Origin: Streptomyces marianii
GTDB taxonomy: Bacteria > Actinomycetota > Actinomycetes > Streptomycetales > Streptomycetaceae
Direction of reading: 5' to 3'
NCBI RefSeq assembly: GCF_005795905.1
Contig: NZ_VAWE01000001.1
Location: 6,685,001-6,749,000 of the forward strand
Length of the DNA: 64,000 nt
Shown here: positions 8,958 through 16,179 of the stretch, piece by piece
Position numbering within the stretch: position 1 is the stretch's first letter
Layout: every line of letters begins with the position of its first letter
Notes under the pieces: model-generated
Told to the model about the DNA's origin: nothing
Seen by the model: the letters and a program-made list of their open reading frames with translations, nothing else
Databases searched by the model: none
Made by a program: the position numbers and the translations under genes

Positions 8958-9452
8958 TCAGTCGCCGATGGGGCCGATGCGGTACAGCACCTCGGGCTCG
9001 TGTCCCCCGTCGGGGAAGAGCCCGCCGTCGAACAGGACCTCGCGGTCCAGTGACGCGCCGTGCCGGGCCGCGTAGGAGGTGAAGAGGCGGTCCGAGGCGG
9101 TGTTGTCCGGAGTGACGGTCGTCTCGACCGCGCGGACTCCGTGCGGGACGACTCGGTGGGTGAGCGCGTCGAGGAGCGTGCCGGCCAGTCCGCGGCCGCG
9201 GTGATCCCCGTCGACGGCGACCTGCCAGACGACCAGCACGTCAGGCCGCTCGGGCCGGATGTAGCCGGTGACGAAGGCGATCGGCTCACCGTCCGGGCCG
9301 CGGGCCACCACGGAGGTCGCGGCGAAATCGCGGCACCACAGCAAATAGCTGTACGAGGAGTTGAGGTCCAGGACCTCGGAGTCGCGGGCGATACGCCAGA
9401 TGGCGGCTCCGTCCTCCACGCTCGGGCTGTCGATGCTCAATGCGGTGGTCAT
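8958..9452 (-). CDS. ectA: L-2,4-diaminobutyric acid acetyltransferase
   Basis: 164-residue GNAT enzyme that acetylates the gamma-amino group of L-2,4-diaminobutyrate, second step of ectoine synthesis. The N-terminal DGAAIWRIARDSEVLDLNSSYSYLLWCRDF and the acetyl-CoA loop DHRGRGLAGTLLDAL are typical of EctA. The ATG at 9452 gives the family's normal N-terminus; the frame extends 48 codons upstream but that part is not EctA-like. It is first in ectABCD. The upstream DNA is notably AT-rich and carries a dyad and a terminator-like hairpin. From established knowledge, ectABCD is osmotically induced and GlnR represses it in S. coelicolor. Confidence 0.96.
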   Translation of the reverse strand: MTTALSIDSPSVEDGAAIWRIARDSEVLDLNSSYSYLLWCRDFAATSVVARGPDGEPIAFVTGYIRPERPDVLVVWQVAVDGDHRGRGLAGTLLDALTHRVVPHGVRAVETTVTPDNTASDRLFTSYAARHGASLDREVLFDGGLFPDGGHEPEVLYRIGPIGD

Positions 9453-9460
9453 GCGGATTG

Positions 9461-9485
9461 AATTTACCGAGCAAATTCGTAAATT
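9461..9485. promoter_or_regulatory. AT-rich dyad just upstream of ectA
   Basis: Perfect inverted repeat AATTTAC-N11-GTAAATT ending 9 bp before the ectA ATG. Such AT-rich symmetry is rare in this genome. It could be an operator or an RNA hairpin overlapping the ribosome-binding region, since no clear Shine-Dalgarno is visible between it and the ATG. Confidence 0.45.
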
Positions 9486-9596
9486 GCATCGTGGAGAGGG
9501 GTTGGCAGAGCTCGATGTGTGTGCTATCACGCGGGCGCGCGCACTGGCGCGAGCCGAGGGCGAACTCTGCGTATTTGACCGGGAGTTATCGGACAT

Positions 9597-9630
9597 AAAA
9601 ACATCTGTGTGGTGTCCGTCACACAGATGT
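9597..9630 (-). terminator. Terminator-like hairpin in the ectA leader
   Basis: On the minus strand an 11-bp perfect stem (ACATCTGTGTG / CACACAGATGT, 8-base loop) is followed directly by a TTTT tract, the classic form of an intrinsic terminator and unusual in Streptomyces. It lies about 150 nt upstream of ectA in the direction of ect transcription. Either ectA is transcribed from a promoter between here and 9453, or the hairpin conditionally attenuates a longer leader. The loop contains CGGACA, which can pair with TGTCCG just downstream of the T-tract. Confidence 0.55.
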
Positions 9631-9874
9631 AATGCCCGTGGAACGACCTCGGGATCGCGTGGGAACTCATGCGTTTAGGGTCCGAAAAAGCGGGCAGACG
9701 AATGCAGGGCGCCACTCGCGATAAATGCAGTTCCCCATGCATTCATTTAATAGTGCGCTGTTTATTTCTCGGTGAGATCGAGAGGAAGTCGGGGGAATTG
9801 GCTCTGCCGGGTTTCCGCGACCGCGCGGCGGGCGCCGACGGCATCCGCGCATGGCCGTGTTCGACGGGCGCCGT

Positions 9875-9931
9875 CCCCGGCGCGGTGAGTGAGGAGGGCG
9901 TCACGCCCCGGCGCGGTGAGTGAGGAGGGCG
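9875..9931. repeat. 26-bp direct repeat, two copies, 31-bp period
   Basis: The same 26 bases occur at 9875-9900 and 9906-9931, separated by TCACG. They lie in the gene-free stretch 9631-10081 between the ect leader and the amidohydrolase. The rest of that stretch is AT-rich near the ect side (about 9700-9780, with an AATGCA-N8-TGCATT dyad) and shows no gene. Confidence 0.8.
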
Positions 9932-10081
9932 GCGACCCGTCGCCCGACGGCCGCGAAGTGCGCGGCGGTCAGCGGGGTCGGGGCCGGGTGCGGATGGGGC
10001 GCGGCGGTGCTCGCTCCGCTCGGATGGGTGTCCGGTGGTCTCCTCGGTCGAGGGTGGGCCGGGGCTCGTAGAGTGCTCGGC

Positions 10082-11170
10082 ATGAGCGATGACGCGGTGC
10101 TGCATGTCAAGGGGCGGGTGCTCGTCGGGCCGGACGACGTACAGGACGAGCTGTGGGTGGTCGGCGGCCGCGTCACCTACCGGCGCCCGGCCGCCGGGGA
10201 CGTCCGCACCGTCCGGGGCTGGGCGCTCCCCGGCCTGGTCGACGCCCACTGCCACGTCGGGCTCGACCGGCACGGCGCGGTGGACGAGGCGACCAGCGAG
10301 AAGCAGGCGCTGACCGACCGCGACGCGGGCACCCTCCTCATCCGCGACGCCGGATCTGCCGCGGACACCCGCTGGATCGACGACCGCGAGGACCTCCCGA
10401 GGATCATCCGCGCCGGTCGGCACATCGCCCGCACCCGCCGCTACATCCGCAACTACGCCCACGAGATCGAGCCGGAGGACCTCGTCGCCTACGTGGCTCG
10501 GGAGGCCCGGCGCGGCGACGGCTGGGTCAAGCTCGTCGGCGACTGGATCGACCGGGAGGCCGGCGACCTCACCGCCTGCTGGCCGCGCGGCGCCGTCGAG
10601 GCCGCCATCGCCGAGGCGCACCGCCTCGGTGCCAGGGTCACCGCGCACTGCTTCGCCGAGGACTCGCTGCGCGACCTCGTCGAGGCGGGCATCGACTGCA
10701 TCGAGCACGCCACGGGACTGACCGATGACCTGATCCCGCTCTTCGCCGAGCGCGGTGTGGCCATCGTCCCGACGCTCGTCAACATCGCCACCTTCCCGGA
10801 GCTCGCGGTCGGCGGCGAGAGCAAGTTCCCGCGCTGGGCGGACCATATGCGACGGCTCCACGAGCGCCGGTACGACACCGTCCGCTCGGCCTGGGACGCG
10901 GGCATCCCCGTCTACGTCGGCACCGACGCGGGCGGCTCCCTGCCGCACGGGCTCGTCGCCGCCGAAGTCGCCGAGTTGGTCGAGGCGGGCATCCCGGCGG
11001 TGGACGCGCTCTCCGCGACCGCCTGGCGCGCCCGGAGCTGGCTCGGCCGGCCGGGTCTGGAGGAAGGCGCACCGGCGGACCTGGTCGTGTACGACAGCGA
11101 CCCGAGGGCGGACGTACGGGTGCTGGCGGCGCCCCGGACGGTGGTCATGCGGGGACGCGTCGTCGGTTGA
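10082..11170 (+). CDS. Amidohydrolase family protein
   Basis: 362-residue metal-dependent hydrolase with the amidohydrolase (imidazolonepropionase/dihydroorotase-like) architecture. A short N-terminal beta-sandwich comes first, then the metal motif HxH in LVDAHCHVG. A possible bridging lysine is in GWVKLVGDW, further metal histidines in VTAHCF and CIEHATGL, and the catalytic aspartate in VGTDAGG. The C-terminus returns to a beta-sandwich (GAPADLVVYDSDPRADV). The substrate is unknown. No Shine-Dalgarno precedes the ATG at 10082; a TAGAGT hexamer ends 7 nt before it, as for a leaderless transcript. Confidence 0.88.
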   Translation: MSDDAVLHVKGRVLVGPDDVQDELWVVGGRVTYRRPAAGDVRTVRGWALPGLVDAHCHVGLDRHGAVDEATSEKQALTDRDAGTLLIRDAGSAADTRWIDDREDLPRIIRAGRHIARTRRYIRNYAHEIEPEDLVAYVAREARRGDGWVKLVGDWIDREAGDLTACWPRGAVEAAIAEAHRLGARVTAHCFAEDSLRDLVEAGIDCIEHATGLTDDLIPLFAERGVAIVPTLVNIATFPELAVGGESKFPRWADHMRRLHERRYDTVRSAWDAGIPVYVGTDAGGSLPHGLVAAEVAELVEAGIPAVDALSATAWRARSWLGRPGLEEGAPADLVVYDSDPRADVRVLAAPRTVVMRGRVVG

Positions 11171-11301
11171 CGGACCGTGACGCGGGCCGGCGCCGGCCGT
11201 TGAACCCCTTCGGTTTCGGTTCGCCCCGCGTTGCGCGTCATCCGGGAGCCGACCGGAATGCGCCCTTCGCGCCCACCCTGCGGGGGACTCGAAGGGAACG
11301 C

Positions 11302-11379
11302 CCGTGCCCCGGTAATCGAATGCGGGCACGGAAACATCACTTTGGAGTGAACTCACCCCAGGTGTCGGACGGTTCACTC
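11302..11379. promoter_or_regulatory. Hairpin and inverted repeat upstream of the surface-protein gene
   Basis: In the 310-bp gap after the amidohydrolase there is an 8-bp-stem hairpin (11302-11309 with 11324-11331), possibly its terminator. An inverted repeat GAGTGAAC-N19-GTTCACTC follows (11345-11352 with 11372-11379), about 100 bp before the next start, in a position suitable for an operator. Nothing else was recognised in the gap. Confidence 0.4.
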
Positions 11380-11480
11380 TCGGTGCGTAAGTATTCCGGT
11401 GTTCCCGGTCGCCGCCGCCCCGCACGGTCCCTGTCGCGGGCGTGCGGCGACGTCGTGTCTCCCGTGGGGGTTCCACCACC

Positions 11481-12398
11481 GTGAAGAGCAACACCTTCCG
11501 CATGCCCGTACGCCGCTCGACGGCCGCGGTGGTCGCCGCCACGCTGGCCGTCGGGCCCGTGGCGCTCGCCGCCCCGGCCCGGGCGGCGGGCGGCGGCGAC
11601 GGACGGTCGAGCGCGGTCGTCCTCCGGACCGGCCTGGACGTCTCGCTGCTCAACAAGAGCGTCCAGGTACCGCTGAAGACGTCCCTCAACGAGGTCCAGG
11701 CGCCCGCGAGCGCCGAGAAGACCGCGCTGGCCGTCCAACTCGAAGGTGTCGACCAGGGCAGGCCGTTCAACGTGCTGCAGGCCGAGGTGGCGAGCGCGAA
11801 GGCCTCCGCGGACAGGGACAGCGCGGAGGGCCGTGTGGAACTCGCGCACGCCAAGGTGCACGTGCCGGGGCTGCCGCGGCTCTCCCTCGTCGAGATCGGC
11901 CAGGTCACGGCGGAGGCGGTCTGCGAAGTGGGGAAGAAGCCGCTCGCCCGGTCCAACCTGCTCGGTTCCGTCACGGTGCTCGGCAGGAAGACCACGCTGT
12001 CCACGGGCGGCCCGACCGAGGTCGAGGTGCCCGGCGTCGGCGTCGTCACCCTCGACCTGTCCCGTACCGGCACGACCTCGCGCACGGCCGCGGCCACGGC
12101 GCTCGAACTCAAGCTCTCCGTCAACCCGCTGAAGCTGAACGTCGCAGAGGTCGACGGCACGCTGACGCTCGCGGAGGCGACCTGCGAGACCCCGTCGGGC
12201 GAGTCCGTCGACGAACGGCCCGTCGCGACGGCGCCCGACGTGAGGCCCCGGATCGGCGGGGAAGAGGCGAAGCCGCCCGCGACGGACGGCCTGGCGGCGA
12301 CCGGCGGGGACGCGTCGATCCCGTGGTTCGCGGCGGGCTCGGTGGTCCTCCTCGCGGCCGGCGGCGGCGCGGTCGCCCTGGCCCGGCGCCGCGCCTAG
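11481..12398 (+). CDS. SCO1860-like sortase-anchored surface protein
   Basis: 305-residue exported protein. A cleavable signal peptide covers about residues 1-36 (RRSTAAVVAATLAV...APARA). The middle is a beta-rich domain of unknown function with two cysteines. The C-terminus has a sorting signal: LAATG at about 271-275, a hydrophobic stretch, and a final RRRA. This is a variant of the LAXTG motifs used by Streptomyces sortases, so the protein is probably linked to peptidoglycan. The GTG at 11481 has a GGGGG 10 nt upstream; ATG at 11502 is an alternative. The family is annotated in Streptomyces only as an LAETG-anchored protein. A repeat element begins at the base after the stop codon. Confidence 0.8.
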   Translation: MKSNTFRMPVRRSTAAVVAATLAVGPVALAAPARAAGGGDGRSSAVVLRTGLDVSLLNKSVQVPLKTSLNEVQAPASAEKTALAVQLEGVDQGRPFNVLQAEVASAKASADRDSAEGRVELAHAKVHVPGLPRLSLVEIGQVTAEAVCEVGKKPLARSNLLGSVTVLGRKTTLSTGGPTEVEVPGVGVVTLDLSRTGTTSRTAAATALELKLSVNPLKLNVAEVDGTLTLAEATCETPSGESVDERPVATAPDVRPRIGGEEAKPPATDGLAATGGDASIPWFAAGSVVLLAAGGGAVALARRRA

Positions 12399-12778
12399 GG
12401 CGTGTTGCGAAAGTAGCTCCGTCCGCCCGCAGGGCGGGGCCCCTGCGGCGTCTGGTGCATGGGGTCTGGCCCGGCCCTCCGGTCGAGGGGTGGGGTCTGG
12501 TCCGGCCCTCCGGTCGAGGGGGGTGCATGGGGTCTGGTCCGGCCCTCCGGTCGAGGGGGGTGCATGGGGTCTGGTCCGGCCCTCCGGTCGAGGGGGGTGC
12601 ATGGGGTCTGGTCCGGCCCTCCGGTCGAGGGGGTGGGGTCTCCCCAGGCCCTCCGGGCCGAGGGGAAGATCGCAAGGCGGAGGATCACCCCCGTACCGGA
12701 CGTACTCGGATGACTCCGCCAACGCAGCGGGCGTGCGTGCCAGACGTCGCGGGCCAGGAGGGACTTGCGCAACACGCC
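12399..12778. mobile_element. MITE-like element with 16-bp terminal inverted repeats
   Basis: Left end GGCGTGTTGCGAAAGT (12399-12414) and right end at 12763-12778 are inverted copies with one mismatch in 16. The 380-bp interior has no gene, only a tandem 37-bp repeat and a stretch (12709-12778) that recurs at 27029-27094. No transposase or clear target duplication is visible. The terminal sequence recurs, inverted on itself, at 16112-16170. A non-autonomous insertion element is the simplest explanation. It starts directly after the TAG of the preceding gene. Confidence 0.55.
12461..12665. repeat. Tandem array, 37-bp unit, about six copies
   Basis: Copies start at 12461, 12492, 12529, 12566, 12603 and 12635. 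Three intervals are exactly 37 bp; the outer copies are shortened or degenerate. Units begin GGGGTCTGGTCCGGCCCTCC. Adjacent copies have no unique spacers, so this is not a CRISPR array. It lies wholly inside the MITE-like element. Confidence 0.85.
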
Positions 12779-12943
12779 CCAGCCGCCGCGCCCGCCGGTG
12801 GGGCGGCGGGTCCGTGGAGCCTCCCGGGCTCCTCCGGTGGGCCCCACGGGGGCGAAGCACACACGCGTCACGCGCCCTCGGCGCAGCCACCCGCACGAAA
12901 CCGCGACGCCCCGCGACGCCCGCGCCCGCGCCCGCGGCGGCGC

Positions 12944-13993
12944 CTACGCGCCGACGAGGGCCAGTGCCTGGTCCAGCGCCTGGAGGAAACGGTTCGTCGT
13001 GGCGCGGTCGCGGACCGCGAGGCGCAGCCAGTCACGGTCCAGCCCCGGAAACGTGTCCCCGCGCCGGGCCGCGAAGCCGAGCGCCCGCAACCGTCCGCGC
13101 ACCTCGTCCGCCCGGTCGATGCGGACGAGGACGAACGGCCCCGCCGCCGCCGGCACCGCACGCACCTCGTCGAACTCCGCGAGACCGGCGAGCAGATGCG
13201 CCCGGTCCGCCGCGATCCGCTGCGCCGCCTCCGCCGCCTCCGCGAGTGCGTGCGGCGACATGCAGGCCTCGGCGGCCGCGAGCGCGGGGGTACCCACCGG
13301 CCAGAGCGGCTGGGCCCGTTCGAGCCGGGCGACCGTACCGGGCTCGGCGAGGACGTAGCCGATCCGCAGCCCCGCGAGCCCCCAGGTCTTGGTGAGGCTG
13401 CGCAGCACGACCAGCCCGGGTACGTCGGTCCGCGGTGCGAGGGCTTCCGGCTCGCCGGGCACCGCGTCCATGAACGCCTCGTCGACGACCAGGATCCGCC
13501 CCGGCCGGGCGAGCCGGGCCAGCTCGCCGGCCGGATGGAGCACCGAGGTGGGGTTGGTGGGGTTGCCGACGACGACGAGGTCCGCGGACTCGGGCACGGC
13601 CGCCGGGTCCAGCCGGAAGCCGTCCTCCGCGCGCAGCACCACGCGCGCCACGTCGTGCCCGGCGTCCCGCAGTGCCGCCTCGGGCTCCGTGAACTGGGGG
13701 TGCACCACGACCGGCCGGCTCACCCGCAGGGCCCGTGCGATCAGTACGAACGCCTCCGCCGCCCCCGCCGTCAGCAGTACGCGCTCCACGGGCAAACAGT
13801 GCCGTTCCGCGACGGCAGCCCGTGCCGCGCGGCCGTCCGGGTAGGCGGCGAGGGACGTCAGCGACGCCGCGATGCGCTCCCGCAGCCACTCCGGCGGGGT
13901 ACCGGTGCGGACGTTGACCGCGAGGTCGGTCAGACGGCCGTCGCGTACCTCCGCGTCACCGTGGTGCCGCAGATCGTGGAAGTCGCCGTTCAC
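12944..13993 (-). CDS. cobC: Cobalamin biosynthesis aminotransferase (threonine-phosphate decarboxylase-like)
   Basis: 349-residue fold-type I PLP enzyme of the CobC/CobD (Salmonella) group, which decarboxylates L-threonine O-3-phosphate to aminopropanol phosphate for the nucleotide loop of B12. It shows the histidinol-phosphate-aminotransferase-like layout: YPDGRAARAAVAERH, NPTNPTSVLHP, LVVDEAFMD, and the PLP lysine in VLRSLTKTWGLAGLRIGY. The GTG start overlaps the cbiX stop by 4 bp, so it is the last gene of a coupled cobE-cbiX-cobC operon. The context makes the cobalamin role more likely than histidine synthesis. Confidence 0.85.
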   Translation of the reverse strand: MNGDFHDLRHHGDAEVRDGRLTDLAVNVRTGTPPEWLRERIAASLTSLAAYPDGRAARAAVAERHCLPVERVLLTAGAAEAFVLIARALRVSRPVVVHPQFTEPEAALRDAGHDVARVVLRAEDGFRLDPAAVPESADLVVVGNPTNPTSVLHPAGELARLARPGRILVVDEAFMDAVPGEPEALAPRTDVPGLVVLRSLTKTWGLAGLRIGYVLAEPGTVARLERAQPLWPVGTPALAAAEACMSPHALAEAAEAAQRIAADRAHLLAGLAEFDEVRAVPAAAGPFVLVRIDRADEVRGRLRALGFAARRGDTFPGLDRDWLRLAVRDRATTNRFLQALDQALALVGA

Positions 13994-14784
13994 GGGCGCC
14001 CCGCGGAGGCCGGAACCGGTGGGGCGACGGCCTCCCGGTAGCGTTCGACGACCAGATCGGCCAACTCCTCGGCTGCGCCGATCACTCCGGCCGGCCGCAC
14101 GTCCGTGTCCGGGTGGGCCTCGGCCCAGCCCTCGGCGTGCAGCACGGCCCGTTCGGCCGGGCCGCCGTCGAACAGGGCGTACGGGAGGACCACGATCCGG
14201 CGTGCCCCGAGCCGTACGCACCGGTCGAGCCCCGTCGGCACGTCGGGCGCGGCCGTCGAGACGAACGCGGTCTCGACCCCCGCGTACCCACGGCCCTCCC
14301 AGAGAAGCCGCGCCGCCCGGTACACCTCCGCGTTGGCCTGTGGGTCGGCCGAGCCGGGCGCGACCAGCAGCACCGTCACGTCGGCGCGGTCCCGCGGCGA
14401 GCGCGCACCGCCGCCCAGCGCCTCGTCGAGCCGCTGTTCCAGCAGCGCGAGCAGCACCGGGTCGGGGCCGAGTGCGCGGCTCGCGCCCACGGCGAGTCCG
14501 GGCCGTTCCTCGCGGACGGCGTCGAGCGCCCTGGACAGGGCCTCCCCGCTCCGCCGGTCCGGTACCAGCGTCAGGGGAACGGCGGCCAGCCGATCGGCTC
14601 CGGCGGCGACGAGTTCGCCCACGGCCTCTTCGATCGGCCAGCGGCCGGTGCCGACGAGGCCGGCCGCGACGGGTATTCCGGGATGGCGGCTGCCCAGGTG
14701 CTCCACGAAGTCCAGCAGTGCCGCGGCTCCGGCGTCGTGTTGGACGCCGTCCGCGGCGATGAGCAGGGCGGGCGGGGAAGTCAC
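13990..14784 (-). CDS. cbiX: CbiX-like sirohydrochlorin chelatase homologue
   Basis: 264-residue protein with two tandem CbiX/SirB-type domains (about 1-125 and 126-264). In the family these insert cobalt or iron into sirohydrochlorin. The second half matches well (ADPQANAEVYRAARLLWEG, VETAFVSTAAPDVPTGLDRC, RRIVVLPYALFDGG). However, the metal-binding histidine that normally opens each half (HGS) is absent: the first half has IAADGVQ and the second VAPGSAD. Chelatase activity is therefore doubtful. The GTG start has AAGGAGA 5 nt upstream and overlaps the cobE stop by 4 bp. Confidence 0.75.
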   Translation of the reverse strand: MTSPPALLIAADGVQHDAGAAALLDFVEHLGSRHPGIPVAAGLVGTGRWPIEEAVGELVAAGADRLAAVPLTLVPDRRSGEALSRALDAVREERPGLAVGASRALGPDPVLLALLEQRLDEALGGGARSPRDRADVTVLLVAPGSADPQANAEVYRAARLLWEGRGYAGVETAFVSTAAPDVPTGLDRCVRLGARRIVVLPYALFDGGPAERAVLHAEGWAEAHPDTDVRPAGVIGAAEELADLVVERYREAVAPPVPASAGRP

Positions 14785-15305
14785 AGGTTCTCCTTGCGGT
14801 GGTGGCGATGCCGCCGGTGCCGGCCGACCGGCCCGCCGTCGTTCACGTCCGAGATCATGTCCGGCGTCACCGGTTCCACGCACGGCGGGACCGGTCCCGG
14901 ACTCGAAGTATCCGCAAGCCGCACGATGGCACAGGTCACCGCACCGGGTCGCCCCTGACCTCCGGATTTCCGTTTCCCCACCACGAGTTCTCCCCCGTCC
15001 GCGAGGGCCGCGGCCTCCGCCACCGAAGGTGTGCCCACCGCGGCCGCCGCCGCGGACGGGTTCGGCACCGGTACCCGGGCGAGCTCCGCGGCGGCGTACG
15101 TCCGCAGCGGGACGCCGAGCGCGGCCGCCGCGGCCGCGATGCCCGGTTCGCGTGCCTTGGCGGCCACCGTCGCGACCGCGACGACCGAACTCGCCGACGC
15201 CCCCGCCTCCCGCAACGCGTCCCGGACGAGAGCGAGCACCTCGTCCGCGGACGCGCCCCTGCGCGCCCCGACACCGACGACGAACCGGCCCGCGCGGCCG
15301 GTCAT
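14781..15305 (-). CDS. cobE: CobE/CbiG C-terminal family cobalamin biosynthesis protein
   Basis: 174-residue protein matching the CobE / CbiG C-terminal domain, which opens the ring lactone and acts around the precorrin-5 step. Recognisable parts are VGVGARRGASADEVLALV at the N-terminus, VVAVATVAAKAREPGI, and a central AELARVPVPNPSAAAAAVGTPSVAEAAAL typical of the family. The C-terminal 40 residues are less conserved and His/Arg-rich at the end. The ATG at 15305 lies 47 bp from the divergent ZIP gene. It is first in a three-gene operon with 4-bp overlaps. Confidence 0.82.
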   Translation of the reverse strand: MTGRAGRFVVGVGARRGASADEVLALVRDALREAGASASSVVAVATVAAKAREPGIAAAAAALGVPLRTYAAAELARVPVPNPSAAAAAVGTPSVAEAAALADGGELVVGKRKSGGQGRPGAVTCAIVRLADTSSPGPVPPCVEPVTPDMISDVNDGGPVGRHRRHRHHRKENL

Positions 15306-15352
15306 GGCGTGGCACCCGGCGGGGCGGTGGCGGGATCGGCTAGCAAGAACCC

Positions 15353-16096
15353 ATGGCGGTGTTCGTCGCGCTCGGCGCGTTCCTGATGACGCTGTTCGGC
15401 GGCTGGGCGGCGCAGCGCGTCACCGACCGCCGGCACCTCGTGCTCGGTCTCGCCGGGGGACTGATGCTGGGGGTCGCCGGACTCGATCTGCTGCCGGAGG
15501 CGATGGCGGCCGCGGGGGAGGAAGTCTTCGGCGTACCGCAGGCGATGCTGCTGTTCGCCGGCGGCTTTCTGCTGGCCCACGTGGTGGAGCGGCTGCTCGC
15601 CGGCCGGCAGGCCGCGCACGGGGCGTACAACGGCGGCCGGCACGCCCACGACCACCGCGTACCGCAGGTCGGTATGACCGCCGCCGCGGCCATGGTGCTG
15701 CACAGCCTGATGGACGGCATCGCCATCGGCGCGGCCTTCCAGGCGGGCGGCGGGATGGGGCCCACCGTCGCGCTCGCGGTCATCACCCACGACTTCGCCG
15801 ACGGGTTCAACACGTACACCGTCACCAGCCTGTACGGGAACGAGCGCCGCAGGGCCGTCGCCATGCTGTTCGCCGCGGCCCTCGCCCCGGTGGTCGGCGC
15901 CGCCTCGACCCTGCTGTTCACCATGCCGCCCGAGGTGCTCGGCAGCTATCTCGGCTTCTTCGGCGGCGCGTTGCTCTACCTCGCCGCCGCGGAGATCCTC
16001 CCGGAGGCCCACCACGCGCACCCGGCCCGGTCTACCCTGCTGTGCACGGTCTCGGGCGTGGCGTTCATCTGGCTGGTGACGGGCCTGGCGGAGTGA
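15353..16096 (+). CDS. ZIP family metal transporter
   Basis: 247-residue integral membrane protein with about seven or eight hydrophobic segments. The ZIP metal sites are seen in HSLMDGIAIG (about 120) and HDFADGFNTY (about 145), and LLPEAMAAA also fits. A His-rich loop (GGRHAHDHR, near 98) separates the third and fourth segments, as usual in ZIP proteins. ZIP carriers import divalent cations, usually zinc or manganese. Its divergence from cobE makes cobalt possible but unproven. A TAGCAA hexamer lies 6 nt before the ATG, so the mRNA may be leaderless. Confidence 0.85.
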   Translation: MAVFVALGAFLMTLFGGWAAQRVTDRRHLVLGLAGGLMLGVAGLDLLPEAMAAAGEEVFGVPQAMLLFAGGFLLAHVVERLLAGRQAAHGAYNGGRHAHDHRVPQVGMTAAAAMVLHSLMDGIAIGAAFQAGGGMGPTVALAVITHDFADGFNTYTVTSLYGNERRRAVAMLFAAALAPVVGAASTLLFTMPPEVLGSYLGFFGGALLYLAAAEILPEAHHAHPARSTLLCTVSGVAFIWLVTGLAE

Positions 16097-16111
16097 CGCG
16101 CCGGGACCTGG

Positions 16112-16170
16112 GGCGTGTTTCGAAGGTCCCGTCTGGGCGGGGGCGGACGGAGCTGCTTTCGCAACACGCC
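16112..16170. mobile_element. 59-bp inverted-repeat element between convergent genes
   Basis: Begins GGCGTGTTTCGAAGGT and ends with the near inverse complement of GGCGTGTTGCGAAAGC, so its ends match those of the 380-bp element at 12399. It is flanked by CTGG on both sides, a possible 4-bp target duplication. It sits between the convergent ZIP and cobB genes and would fold into a hairpin usable as a bidirectional terminator. Confidence 0.5.
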
Positions 16171-16179
16171 CTGGGGCGC

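Noticed and set aside
6186..9452. Part of a larger secondary-metabolite cluster
   Set aside because: The ectABCD genes stand alone; neighbours are a frameshifted remnant and an unrelated amidohydrolase. No polyketide, peptide or terpene synthase genes occur in the window.
9743..12160. A minus-strand frame open for 805 codons
   Set aside because: It runs antisense through the amidohydrolase and surface-protein genes and across obvious intergenic repeats, without a start signal or recognisable domain.
12461..12665. Possible CRISPR array
   Set aside because: Units abut without unique spacers and no cas genes are near; it is a minisatellite.
12399..12778. A proline-rich repeat protein encoded across the 37-bp array
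   Set aside because: 37 is not a multiple of three, so the frame shifts at every copy and the apparent peptides are incidental.
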